A stretch of 44,836 nucleotides of DNA from a virus. The translations under genes and the position numbers were made by a program. The stretch covers positions 1 to 44,836 of the IMG/VR virus record IMGVR_UViG_3300030329_004952. One strand, 5' to 3'. Positions 27,801-34,392 of this stretch are shown one piece after another (within the stretch, counting starts at the first letter, position 1; each line of letters starts with the position of its first letter). The notes beneath the pieces are model-generated. The model did no database searches and was not told the origin of the DNA. It saw only the letters and a program-made list of their open reading frames with translations.

Positions 27801-29314
27801 ACATGGGAATGATTAAGGGCGGACCTATTGATGGGTACAATCCTGCTTATACTCCTCCCTACTACTGTGGAGAGGCGTGGTTTGATATTTATTTTAAAGC
27901 AACCGATGTATCTCATGACATCGCTGAAATCCTTGGAGACTCTCATTTTTCTCCCTATAGGTTCGATTACCAGTGGTGGACCAGAGCAGCGGGTGGAGGC
28001 GCCGCGGCGACACGCTCGGATCCGGCTATTCCATATGACTATCAGCAGATTACGAATTATATTATGCAGCTAACGGCTTCGATTAACATTGATGGGGTTG
28101 CAAATGTAAACTCTGTAGAGTATTCGCCAGATGGGACCCCAGTGTTGGTATCTGACAGCCCTGTCGGGACCGAGAATGTGTGGGTCATCGAGCCCAAGTT
28201 TGAAACCCCAATGTTTAACTTCACTCCGACATCGGGTGCTTTGCGACCCATAACGGAAGCTGACGGAAACTTGACTATTCCGGCTAATGGAGCAGCTACC
28301 GTTCCTCGGGGAATGTGGCACCAATTTGGACTACCTCCTTCATCGGATGAAGAGGGGATCTTTTTGGAAGTGACAGATATCGACCCCCAATGGGCTAAGA
28401 ATAGAGCAGCCCGCGTGAATTCCTCGACGAGTGAAGGACAACTGTGGTACAGTTCAGAATTGAACAGTCAAGGTAAAACCTATTTAAGCTTAAAAAATCA
28501 AATAGGAATGAGTCAAACCAGCAAGCGCATGGGCGAAGTTCGAGAATCTCTTGAGGTGAGAGAGGCTATCGTTGCGGTCCCCTTTACCGTTGGTGGTGAT
28601 GGAAGCAGACAGTTTTTTGCAATACCTTCTGACTCTATTGATGCCTATCATCAGATGACAGATTTTCCAGCAATGGCGGGCGCTCTAGAAACTTCAGGCA
28701 ACCCAGAGTTGGATATAGGCGATTCTATCAAGAAACAGATCGAAGCTATGAAGAGGTATGTCATACCACCACAATTTAACTTTAACGATCTTGATGTGGA
28801 TCCGGTAGTAATGTATATTTTTGAATTTAGTCATATTTTTGATAAAGATGACTTGTCTTATATTTGGCAAAACTTACCACCAAAGGCGGCAGAAAAAATA
28901 GAAATGGTAGAGGCTGAAATAAGCCACCCTCTTTTGGTTAATGAGCTTATGGGTGCGAGGGGAGCCGCCACGGGAGCCGCACTTCAAGCGGAGCTTCAAT
29001 GGATGGTGTTCAAGGTCAAGCAGAAGGCGCATACGGAATATAAGGACAGGTTGGCAAAGAACACCGGATTGGTGGGCGACACAGATATCTCCACGTTTGT
29101 TCTTGGTGGAAAAAAAGCCACTCTGTCTCCGTCAAATATGAAATATTCCTATAACTGGCCGTATGACTATTTCTCTCTCTTGGAGTTTGGAAGCATTGAG
29201 TCAGAAGTAGAGTTTGGGAGTACGCCAGAAGTTCCCAACATCAGCTATTTGCCAGAGCCAACGGATGAAGAGCTTGAGGATGAGGACACCACTGATATTG
29301 GGTTTGGGGATTGA
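18821..29314 (+). CDS. Giant 3497-residue virion protein with LamG/lectin-like domains
   Basis: This 10.5-kb gene is the largest in the window. A LamG/concanavalin-type jelly-roll domain spans about residues 190-390, with SDGVSVEFWLKKDG, DGDWHHFAFTFQSSS and MDEFRYWKTTR as its typical first, middle and last strands. A second, weaker one lies at about 760-900 (DNERWNFAVRT, then YYVGASRTNWTG). Between them is a helical region with YKSKGTLKSFRNLIRCYG. Two copies of an inserted module lie at about 1209-1356 and 1858-2005. A Gly-rich GGGGEGTGGGGE linker is near 2790. The acidic end is about 15 residues. The lectin-like domains suggest glycan binding, so a fibre, adhesin or baseplate-periphery role is likely. 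No catalytic site was recognised. TTAGGA precedes the ATG. Confidence 0.75.
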   Translation: MGTKDLFDKGTPFKILTSTDVQKATEKVESPRNLRAKIEEKGRFIPQIDYNNPAEFVRFGSAEKYYEDAFDRITDNFPYDGSEAEQVEFYNSSSYLDLYVFDKEYPRTTGYATIHSEGYTAAGVQDGWVRVHPLDQEYIIIKGGPHTASGGMPSGSLGTQFTGANYYNTDIYTTDREYQGTRTGTRLSNLRYSLSDGVSVEFWLKKDGWQTTSTDTINKTAIFDLWNGEVTGTAVGSSVYDHSQYGRLLIYLSASGPVGTGTGGLYPFGVHLASGSTVWDLQFGANITTSSMDGDWHHFAFTFQSSSDNSSLEAKFFHSGAYVEASSSGDIGTFGEVTGSLVAHLGSLQTTPSGNAFAAYAYPVTTWKGYGGLKASMDEFRYWKTTRTAEDIGLNYFRQVRGGTNTDPANADLGVYYKFNEGITGTSSTDSIVLDYSGRISNGTWFGYPGSAARNTGSAMVSASAILEEWEDPIIRPNNTTLSNKRSSLIESGSIFDDTHNATLYNRIPSWIIEEDPGTLKDMMQIMASYMDTLHLQLESLPHLKDMTYASSSVKALPMSNRLVNNWGLEAPEIFAEADILAQIMSRDEVRNFDLNLDEIKNRIYKNIYNNLVYIYKSKGTLKSFRNLIRCYGVGDDIVRLNLYANNATHKIRDNYEPSAVRKNYVNFNHPDSFNGVVTQQSQSSNPSANNVSYVSGTVNEYLATTAELDVIFPKKTSDAGSISWFDTNFLSSSIFGTHRLLIDGEVNEPAFEQAAVVDDYSWSLYAVRPEENSSDAYLVFKSNRGAKPDFYLTSAIYPDLYDNERWNFAVRTKNVKYPVSDGASGSDAGNSTDFDIDDTYLKLELYGVNYDAGLLKNELLLTSSALTASAYLTADRRYYVGASRTNWTGSVNVRSDINAASLRHWESYLADEAVQAHGRDPNNFGSLRPYRSTYLMQSALTGTWVPQMATLALNWNFNDVTGSDSSGEFIVQDASSGSMDDLGRYHDNENNPQYCRTISYQYPGTAYGMRTSSTGAVDRAYIYGLRQNAPDSLMSSDMVNILSRQDDIEFTRETRPINYYFSFEKSMYGTITQEMMNFFGSVVEFNDLIGDPKNRYRQDYKELGKLRELFFEKIGNTPDLDKYVEYYKWIDNSLGVMLRQLVPATADFSDGIRTMVESHALERNKYWNKFPTLEMKVSDPEAAVHGITELRYDWEHGHAPPAPIRAVATGGTDILLMPGDQANNDRFKVNIPTHLGGTGEDITIRFVTATPSDGTAGEIQISLGGAETTRNRLVAAINGVDTSVVKYGAGSGDVTNGIAGISGANGSTVAKTTITSTQSSPYGGTSIVFTDIEGTAVAEGATGASPAYMTVPTTALESDNCLWWHDRAERTTGVLSSSVASVNTDRDAILTITETYRTGSPGPTLAQSTKALPAPTYQGSTYALRRFDEIYNLVPDESPLYHGGPDYSQRKRYGFVKPHLNSVSVATAHAGFDLQVIGQSTIAGRLDPEDGKDCDDALIPPELNKKKIKSGFYAAPPSVAAPRPLRTNPYTSQGYSDIVTPFSLYSSSVNTGYMAADIGNRPGATGGRKTLADVVSGGITNYHHDIIGNDMDVPMQGPFTEKYVGGNQWRHQDLVYDPETTGSAYDGNRAEAWYLIAAATNHLFLENVRSRLYHTVPRVYLRSPQAIYTREEAAKRPVNIRNIQMTASAVGAYKTTLPSDAGTNIGPTPTEFISGTLRSNIGNFENFYDIVQTSGRSINNVALTKQDGFSKTAIAPDTSAGSYVETLVSTEKPQRDKNEHVFVERFSAPGGPETAGDANGGFGLDFESAVYSPYNAMPWRNTSVRTPLNRTLLVNHSNQFGFYSNEQEIKNGGRVSVASTGTDIITNPGDQANNDRFTVNIPTALGGTGVDITIRVVTATPSDGTPNEIQVSLGGAETTRNRIVAAINGVDTSVVKYGAGSGDITNGVAGISAANGSTTADITITSTTGGLTGDTITFTDVEGTMISGAGTGASPATMVVPSGVNGDSTVTAENYSGTGSYQKANRNTLKTPRLSATSLDYGTDEGDMVVSTASVYDNGWVTHEIPRMETSYAWIATSYTGSLAFGHGHPDGLLSTSAGYVASIDFVSSSDFVSYIHPAIRTYGADHINVGVGALSPVFQTTHLNTNIVEPMTASQAILGHQIKTSSIGTTTPLTTYINIGDIDTTVPPAGLLISTNDTFIENVGAATTAGNTTFASAFMDLIIHRQGYYGHPSWKQIRGAEHQLTRYYRNNNQITINPDDGASFEVATKGGGTITIVPRFGELQIFDEPPVNQSSKPLKFVLGIETQTGINPDGTPAMGVKNLEINSSYGNDLMRFSNLGLEELTTLSSNTIYTSYDTIKNTYLNGALASPTTPVKSFVSLTYKQQVYPAGYNAGLEKVRERQNFKIKFWANSRADRTLLGNEKSSSMGFPRKLAGTTNWGQQTRLSQSAWVMDASQTFVDGPICSASNATSSASGELQNDYVMVHSGGVGAPSYRGVAFVKAGALYSRKHMLPSTASTVPVTLDNPQTGGLGSNLTMTKGAVKLFAGNALWEADRLAGRIKKKFINMKSPWGKTVAPEIAQVFESAVRQPIDPDYESNMKDAILQNQTFSVIPEFRISDHIKFYVESGVNFLRENNNFLDIYGASGSLPSSSGEDNFYKIYTNSDFMKNFETIHDDHAGFKSPSKITLKCKAIKKFLPYDGFYPAQRSLDMASQFSQSYGQYVSYPDVDSIKATSIKDYAEQARLRPLMAPLFAPGVMYNTIKSGMAVDYGTYSGSYEVICNTGSAGGGGEGTGGGGEMYLVGAPTALDGSKRRSEDAGVYAYGFDNRVPFEALVEPENHIANMTFVDMEPHPSASMNLSASWDGTGDPFYKLMANNFFAECIHMFMPNGQMTSFVSAKEDEFLPFEPGKVYGMRIKLRKSYNRQRTYEQTAQKLNYPIPQITPNEAGLMEGTNAPDERLLETFTMYSRPSAFGPPMAGRIFGPANQIEQDMGMIKGGPIDGYNPAYTPPYYCGEAWFDIYFKATDVSHDIAEILGDSHFSPYRFDYQWWTRAAGGGAAATRSDPAIPYDYQQITNYIMQLTASINIDGVANVNSVEYSPDGTPVLVSDSPVGTENVWVIEPKFETPMFNFTPTSGALRPITEADGNLTIPANGAATVPRGMWHQFGLPPSSDEEGIFLEVTDIDPQWAKNRAARVNSSTSEGQLWYSSELNSQGKTYLSLKNQIGMSQTSKRMGEVRESLEVREAIVAVPFTVGGDGSRQFFAIPSDSIDAYHQMTDFPAMAGALETSGNPELDIGDSIKKQIEAMKRYVIPPQFNFNDLDVDPVVMYIFEFSHIFDKDDLSYIWQNLPPKAAEKIEMVEAEISHPLLVNELMGARGAATGAALQAELQWMVFKVKQKAHTEYKDRLAKNTGLVGDTDISTFVLGGKKATLSPSNMKYSYNWPYDYFSLLEFGSIESEVEFGSTPEVPNISYLPEPTDEELEDEDTTDIGFGD
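22450..22890 (+). repeat. Duplicated module, copy 1 (in the giant virion protein)
   Basis: About 147 residues beginning TDILLMPGDQANNDRFKVNI are repeated near 24400. The copies share long exact DNA runs, including 34 bases at 22605-22638 that match 24555-24588, and a 29-base run around the ATCAACGGTGTCGATAC segment. Copy 1 falls between EHGHAPPAP and DNCLWWHDRAER, which read as one continuous domain if the module is removed. Confidence 0.8.
24400..24845 (+). repeat. Duplicated module, copy 2 (in the giant virion protein)
   Basis: This copy begins TDIITNPGDQANNDRFTVNI and follows the same order as copy 1: GVDITIRVVTATPSDGT, SLGGAETTRN, VAAINGVDTSVVKYGAGSGD, then a Thr-rich strand pair and a TGASPA end. 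Silent sites agree in the shared runs, which points to a recent duplication or gene conversion rather than old divergence. Confidence 0.8.
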
Positions 29315-29341
29315 CCACAATAGATATTTTTAAATTGAGAG

Positions 29342-29348
29342 CTAATTA
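29342..29348 (+). promoter_or_regulatory. CTAATTA candidate late-promoter element, copy 2
   Basis: The heptamer follows AAATTGAGAG in the 39-base gap after the giant gene and ends five bases before the next ATG (29354). The nearest ribosome-like site, GAGAG at 29337-29341, is 12 bases from the ATG and overlaps the left flank. If the element sets transcription start a few bases downstream, the message would be nearly leaderless. Confidence 0.45.
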
Positions 29349-29353
29349 ATACA

Positions 29354-30418
29354 ATGGCAACCTTCTTCGATAAAAAACAAGATGTAATAGATATTGAGCT
29401 TACCAAATATGGAGAGTATTTGCTTTCTTTGGGAAAGTTTAAGCCAGTTTACTATTCCTTCTTCGACAATAATGTTTTGTATGACACTCGATACGCAGGT
29501 TTCTCGGGCTCGCAAAACAGCTTTGAGGGGCGTATCCAAGAGGATACGCCTTCGTTGAGAACCCAGCATTCATTTGAGGGTCGTGGAGAGCAAGTTTTGG
29601 CGTATAACGAAGCTATGGTTGATGTGTTTCACCTGCGAGAAGATGAAAAAATTAGATTCCCATCGACAGTAGACAAGCACTTTACAGCCCTTTACGATCC
29701 ACTAGGTCATTCGGATTTATCTTCCACAAAAGCGCCCGCATGGAAGATGAGGTTTTATCACAATGAGATGCTTAATTGGGAAACAATGTATACTGGAAGC
29801 CGCTCAGAGCAAAAAATTCCTCAAATTGATGCTACGATAACTTATAAGACACGAGTTCGAACAACCCAAAACCCTCCCTTGGCGTTGGATCCTCAAACGG
29901 GGCAGATGGTTCCCCAAGGGATTTATCAGCCTAACGAAGTCGATCCTGAATTGGGCATGGGAATCTTTGCAGATGGCACTTTTGTGGAAGTCGAGGGCGA
30001 CTATATTCTGCTCGACCTGCAAGAAATCAATGCTTTATACGAAAGGGACAATTTTGAAATTGAGGTTTATGAGATTAAGACTCAAACCTTTCCCAACGGA
30101 AACACCAGAGACGAACTTATACCCCTTCAGTTTAGGGAGAAAAAACCAGAAATTGTAAACAACTTGTTGGTCGAAGATACGGGCTATACTAATGTTACGT
30201 TAGACCCGAGTTATGCAGAATATTTTTTTGATGTCCTAGTTGATGAAGAAATAAGTGACGTTATAATCTGCAAATCATTAAGCGAACTAAAAGCAAAGGG
30301 CGTCTACATAGAAACACCCTTTGAGTGTCCCGATTTATCTCCTTCTGCTACTGTTGGGCTCTATTCCTCTGAAAACACAGAGGGCGCTAAATGCGCGACA
30401 GAAACAGGAGAAGGTTAG
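29354..30418 (+). CDS. Conserved virion protein, N-terminal module shared with the protein at 37389
   Basis: This 354-residue protein is a probable virion component of unknown role. Its first 47 residues (DVIDIELTKYGEYLLSLGKF, then KPVYYSFFDNNVLYDTRY) align with the start of the 309-residue protein at 37389, so both carry the same N-terminal module. The rest has beta segments and an ALDPQTGQMVPQG turn, without a known motif. It sits between the giant lectin-domain protein and a 1316-residue protein, and is preceded by a CTAATTA site instead of a strong ribosome site. The similar openings suggest that the two proteins dock on the same tail or fibre partner (inference). Confidence 0.65.
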   Translation: MATFFDKKQDVIDIELTKYGEYLLSLGKFKPVYYSFFDNNVLYDTRYAGFSGSQNSFEGRIQEDTPSLRTQHSFEGRGEQVLAYNEAMVDVFHLREDEKIRFPSTVDKHFTALYDPLGHSDLSSTKAPAWKMRFYHNEMLNWETMYTGSRSEQKIPQIDATITYKTRVRTTQNPPLALDPQTGQMVPQGIYQPNEVDPELGMGIFADGTFVEVEGDYILLDLQEINALYERDNFEIEVYEIKTQTFPNGNTRDELIPLQFREKKPEIVNNLLVEDTGYTNVTLDPSYAEYFFDVLVDEEISDVIICKSLSELKAKGVYIETPFECPDLSPSATVGLYSSENTEGAKCATETGEG

Positions 30419-30420
30419 CC

Positions 30421-33400
30421 ATGACCACTACGCCGCCAATCAGCACCGAAGGAGTCCGTGGGAATGATAGTTACGAACAAAGGCTCATGCCAATTGTTTA
30501 TATCGACAAGATAACTTTAGAAAACAATTCGGTTCCCCCTAATCTTGGAGACAATCCCCACATTGAAGAGTACACCTTTGACTCTAGCGGGAATCCGGTG
30601 CCAATCATCCGGTCAGAAGCACAAGCCTCGCCAGATGGCTGTGTTATCACCCTAGACCTGCTTGTCAGAGACGACATACAAAATACAATCTTAAGTTCAT
30701 GGTTTTATGACGCTCAGCTTCTACAGTATATGCAGATTAAGGTAATTCAGAGCACCAACTCTCAATTGACGACTAAGCTCATTAATGGACAATTTGAGGA
30801 GCTTGAAAACCCCGCCTATAAAACTGGGTACACCACCAAGATTCTTGGTTTGGAAAACTATTATGAAGAGGGCACGCAAGACTTCTACGCAGCGTCTCAA
30901 GCCAATGGCGGATTGATGGCGAATATCCCGTATGAAGTGAAGTTGCAGCTACCTACATCACAGCCCGACCATTTATCTTATTTTGTGTTTTGCTATTTTG
31001 ATATAGCCGCGCTGTCGAGAGATTACAACTTAAGCATGTACGGATATAAGCTCAATACAGGGATCATGTCAAAAGATATAACTTCTGAGATTGTGATTAG
31101 AAACGGCACAGTTGTTTCCGAGTCTTACGTTTTTTATACTCCAGAAGGCGAGATATGGACCGGAGCCGTTCATGAACACAATGGAGTGTGGATGGCGGGC
31201 GCGACACATACTAGCGAGCCCCACCCAATCTTAACGAGAGAGGTAGTTATAAATTCCACCGTTCAGGATTTTAGAGATATTGATGCTCCTTTGAAAGAGG
31301 AAATAAATTTAGCTCCAGTAGAGGCGCTCATCGACAACATTAAGAACAATCTCAACAAAAAGCCGAGCAATAGTGTGGTTCACCAATATGATACTAGAGG
31401 CGTTCTTGTGAGTGCAACAAAGTTGCCCATAGAGGATAACCCAGCATATTTTTCAGAGGGGTTTATTGCTAGGAGCGCCCACTCGAAGGAGGGCTCGTTA
31501 AGCAACTTTGTTTTTTCTTTTAATTTCGAAGAATTTGTCAAACAGGAGAGTGAGTTTGGAAAGTTGTTTGCTTTTTCGTCCAACGAAACTGCTAAAGCAA
31601 AAATGCTTGAGCTTTCTAAAATATTATCCTTAAAGGTTTACAGGAAGCGAGCCACGTCCGAGCTATCGTTTAATCGAATTAATTCCCCCGTCAGAGGAGG
31701 CAGATTTAAAAAACTTCCTTATGTGAACGCTCAGGATCCTCCGGTTCTGGTCGTCGAGTCGAAAGATGATGGGAAAACGCTCCGAGCAACAAAAGAAAAT
31801 GTGGGAGGGTTTGCCGCGTCAGGAACGGGAGCAAGAACGACCCCGCCATCCAAGTCGAACGGCTCCATTCGTCAGATACAGCTAAACAACATGGAGGGCA
31901 TAAGGAGCTACGCTGTCACTGATGCCACCATAGGAGAAGTCACAGACGGTCTCTATCAGTATAGTGTAGAAGTTTCTGTTCTAGACGGCACCGTGCCTTA
32001 CTTAAACAACATGCTTGAGCTTTTTTCCAATGTAAAGCACAAGTTTTCTTTGTATTACGATATCTGTACTTCTCCCACCTATTACGATTCCGATACGAAT
32101 CAATTTAAGGCTGCGCTGGTTAAAGAATATTCTGGAAGCAAGAGTGATCCGTGGTCTAACATGGTTGCTCAAATTGTCTATGTTCTAGGAGTTTTGAGCG
32201 ACTCCAAGGACGCTAGTCCGATTTTTACATCCTTGTTTTCACTTTGCAATGGAGTTACGGGAACCCCCAAGGGAGTCAACGCGGTTCTTGTTTTGGCTGA
32301 TAAGTTGGAGTCTATTTTAGTCTCCTACATAGGGGATAAAAGAACTACAAGTGTGGACCTCACGGCAAAAAGTGGCACCGGGTCACAGGCTTCTAAAAAG
32401 TTCATACTACAAGATACGCAGACTTTCACCCAGTTGTTTAACTCCGAATTACCAGACGACTATGGCTTAGAATTCATGAACATGAAGAATAGGAATAGTT
32501 TTTCTGGACCACCTACTTTTACTCTCCGAGACTATAAGTCCCGAATCGCTCAGGAAAATGATAAATATTTTAAAGCCAAAGGGGAGGTGGTTCTCTCTTC
32601 TCCAAGCGCACCTTCGGTTCCGCACGCTTCGTTGAAAGATTTGCAAACTTATGGAGCCACTTACTTGACCCCAGTTTTGGCTAAAAATGGTCGCTTCACT
32701 TTGGAAATGGCAAGTGTTGCTGGAGATCTTTTGTCGAACCTAGACAAGTATGAGCGTTTTAGTATCCCCCTGCTCAACGCCCAGATGCAGAGGAGGGGAG
32801 ACTTTGTTCCTTCAACGACGACAACCTCGGGAATCAATAATGAGAGGATTAATTTTTTAGGGAAGATAGGAGTTACTGTTGCCAACCTTTACGAAACCAA
32901 CACTGATGCGGCTGGAGATCGAGGCGCTGTGTCCGCTAAAGATGTGTTGGGTGATGATAGTCTGTTTGCGTCCCCCCTTTCCATCGTTTATAGCAGCGAA
33001 CAAGGGCTCGCTACGGATATAGATTTAAAACAACTTTCTTCTGTTTTCTCCTCCAATCTTTCTTTGGCAGCAGAGAGAGGGGGCTCGCTTAGTGCAACCA
33101 CTAAATGGGAGAGTCCAATTGAGCAAGTTGAGATTGGGTGCTTTAATCTAGAGACTGATTCTTGTGGTATTTTAGATTATTATATCATTTCTGCTGGCGG
33201 CGCACTAGACACTGCTGCAATGACAAGGGTTCCTAATCAGATTAAATCTTTGTTTTTGTCACACGAAGGTGATACTGTGAGGGCGCAGTGGTTCGACGAA
33301 AGTTATGATGTGGCTAATGATTTTAAGACTTCTTTAATGTTTATCTGGAATTATCAAAACATTGCCGAAGTAGAATACTTGAACACTTACAGGATGACAT

Positions 33401-34371
33401 CTGCCGAGGGTAGGCAGGTTTCTGCTCCCGTGTGGGAGCCTCTAACTTTTAAGGCGATACAAGACGTGGAAAGATCGTCGGGGATGGTCATGTGTAGGCT
33501 TACCAAATATACAGATGCACTTTATAAGATTGGCTCTTCCTCCGTTGCACAGATGCCCTATTATAATTCATATTTCTTCTTGGCATCTACCAACAAGGTT
33601 GCAAAGAAAGGGAATCTTCCTGAATCATCCGTCGCCATCGTGGACTCATCGTATGTTGAGATGAGGAATATGGGGAATGAAATGACCAAGCAGCTTGCGA
33701 GAGCAGCATCTTCAGCCAACATGCGAACTGTACTCCATCAGCAACCGGCTCGCAATCCACATCATGGTTATTATGATGCGTTTAAGGGCGGCGGCACGCC
33801 ACCCAATATCCTATCCGATCTCTACGATGAAACAACGGGGCTGTGCGAAATAACTTATGACCAGTTGGGGGCAGGACCCGCAGAAGAAACACCAGAGGGC
33901 GACCGTGAAGCAATAAGCTATGATGGCGGCTCACCCGGTGGTGGAGGCGGTGGAGGAGCCGGTGGCTCTGGCGGGGGCGCTCCTCCTGCCCACGTTACGT
34001 TCGAAGAGACTTCGCCCAAACAAGATGACACATTCCATTATTCCTCTGATCCTGATATTGGTGCAGCCATGGGTCAGCCTGAGAATGACGAGCCAGATCT
34101 TACGATGCAGACAGATTATGATAAGGCGATGAGCAAAGCAATTCAAGAGGAAATAAGGTGGCAACAAAACGTACAAGTTCAGGGAGGAAACGACACCGGT
34201 CAGAGCGCCAAGGAGCGGAACGATGCCATTGCTCAGTGGGTGCAGGCAATGTATAAAGGTGTTGGTGAAGATGGTTCCCAACAAGCTGCGACACAGGGCG
34301 CGAACACCGGAGCACCTTCGCAGCAAATGCAACAAGGCAACGACGGTAACGCAGGAAATGGGTATAAATGA
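30421..34371 (+). CDS. 1316-residue virion protein with Gly-rich linker near the C-terminus
   Basis: I place the start at ATG 30421, two bases after the previous stop and five bases after an AGGAGAAGG site; an in-frame ATG at 30391 would sit inside the previous gene without such a site. The N-terminal 250 residues (YIDKITLENNSV, LLVRDDIQNTILSSWFYDAQ) look like a conserved phage structural domain of unknown fold. The middle is mixed. A glycine-rich linker lies at about residues 1169-1190, after which the last 125 residues are Gln-, Asp- and Gly-rich and probably flexible. No enzyme motif is seen. It is likely a tail or baseplate-associated protein. Confidence 0.65.
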   Translation: MTTTPPISTEGVRGNDSYEQRLMPIVYIDKITLENNSVPPNLGDNPHIEEYTFDSSGNPVPIIRSEAQASPDGCVITLDLLVRDDIQNTILSSWFYDAQLLQYMQIKVIQSTNSQLTTKLINGQFEELENPAYKTGYTTKILGLENYYEEGTQDFYAASQANGGLMANIPYEVKLQLPTSQPDHLSYFVFCYFDIAALSRDYNLSMYGYKLNTGIMSKDITSEIVIRNGTVVSESYVFYTPEGEIWTGAVHEHNGVWMAGATHTSEPHPILTREVVINSTVQDFRDIDAPLKEEINLAPVEALIDNIKNNLNKKPSNSVVHQYDTRGVLVSATKLPIEDNPAYFSEGFIARSAHSKEGSLSNFVFSFNFEEFVKQESEFGKLFAFSSNETAKAKMLELSKILSLKVYRKRATSELSFNRINSPVRGGRFKKLPYVNAQDPPVLVVESKDDGKTLRATKENVGGFAASGTGARTTPPSKSNGSIRQIQLNNMEGIRSYAVTDATIGEVTDGLYQYSVEVSVLDGTVPYLNNMLELFSNVKHKFSLYYDICTSPTYYDSDTNQFKAALVKEYSGSKSDPWSNMVAQIVYVLGVLSDSKDASPIFTSLFSLCNGVTGTPKGVNAVLVLADKLESILVSYIGDKRTTSVDLTAKSGTGSQASKKFILQDTQTFTQLFNSELPDDYGLEFMNMKNRNSFSGPPTFTLRDYKSRIAQENDKYFKAKGEVVLSSPSAPSVPHASLKDLQTYGATYLTPVLAKNGRFTLEMASVAGDLLSNLDKYERFSIPLLNAQMQRRGDFVPSTTTTSGINNERINFLGKIGVTVANLYETNTDAAGDRGAVSAKDVLGDDSLFASPLSIVYSSEQGLATDIDLKQLSSVFSSNLSLAAERGGSLSATTKWESPIEQVEIGCFNLETDSCGILDYYIISAGGALDTAAMTRVPNQIKSLFLSHEGDTVRAQWFDESYDVANDFKTSLMFIWNYQNIAEVEYLNTYRMTSAEGRQVSAPVWEPLTFKAIQDVERSSGMVMCRLTKYTDALYKIGSSSVAQMPYYNSYFFLASTNKVAKKGNLPESSVAIVDSSYVEMRNMGNEMTKQLARAASSANMRTVLHQQPARNPHHGYYDAFKGGGTPPNILSDLYDETTGLCEITYDQLGAGPAEETPEGDREAISYDGGSPGGGGGGGAGGSGGGAPPAHVTFEETSPKQDDTFHYSSDPDIGAAMGQPENDEPDLTMQTDYDKAMSKAIQEEIRWQQNVQVQGGNDTGQSAKERNDAIAQWVQAMYKGVGEDGSQQAATQGANTGAPSQQMQQGNDGNAGNGYK

Positions 34372-34392
34372 TGTTAGGGAGCGAACTTAGAT

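Noticed and set aside
30391-30420. Upstream ATG as start of the 1316-residue protein
   Set aside because: It lies inside the previous gene with no good ribosome site. ATG 30421 has AGGAGAAGG at the right distance.
34363-34369. TATAAAT, a 7/8 match to the T4 late promoter, 23 bases before the gene at 34393
   Set aside because: It falls in the last codons of the previous gene. A similar TATAAATG occurs inside the giant gene near 25204, so one such match is not enough. It remains a weak possibility.
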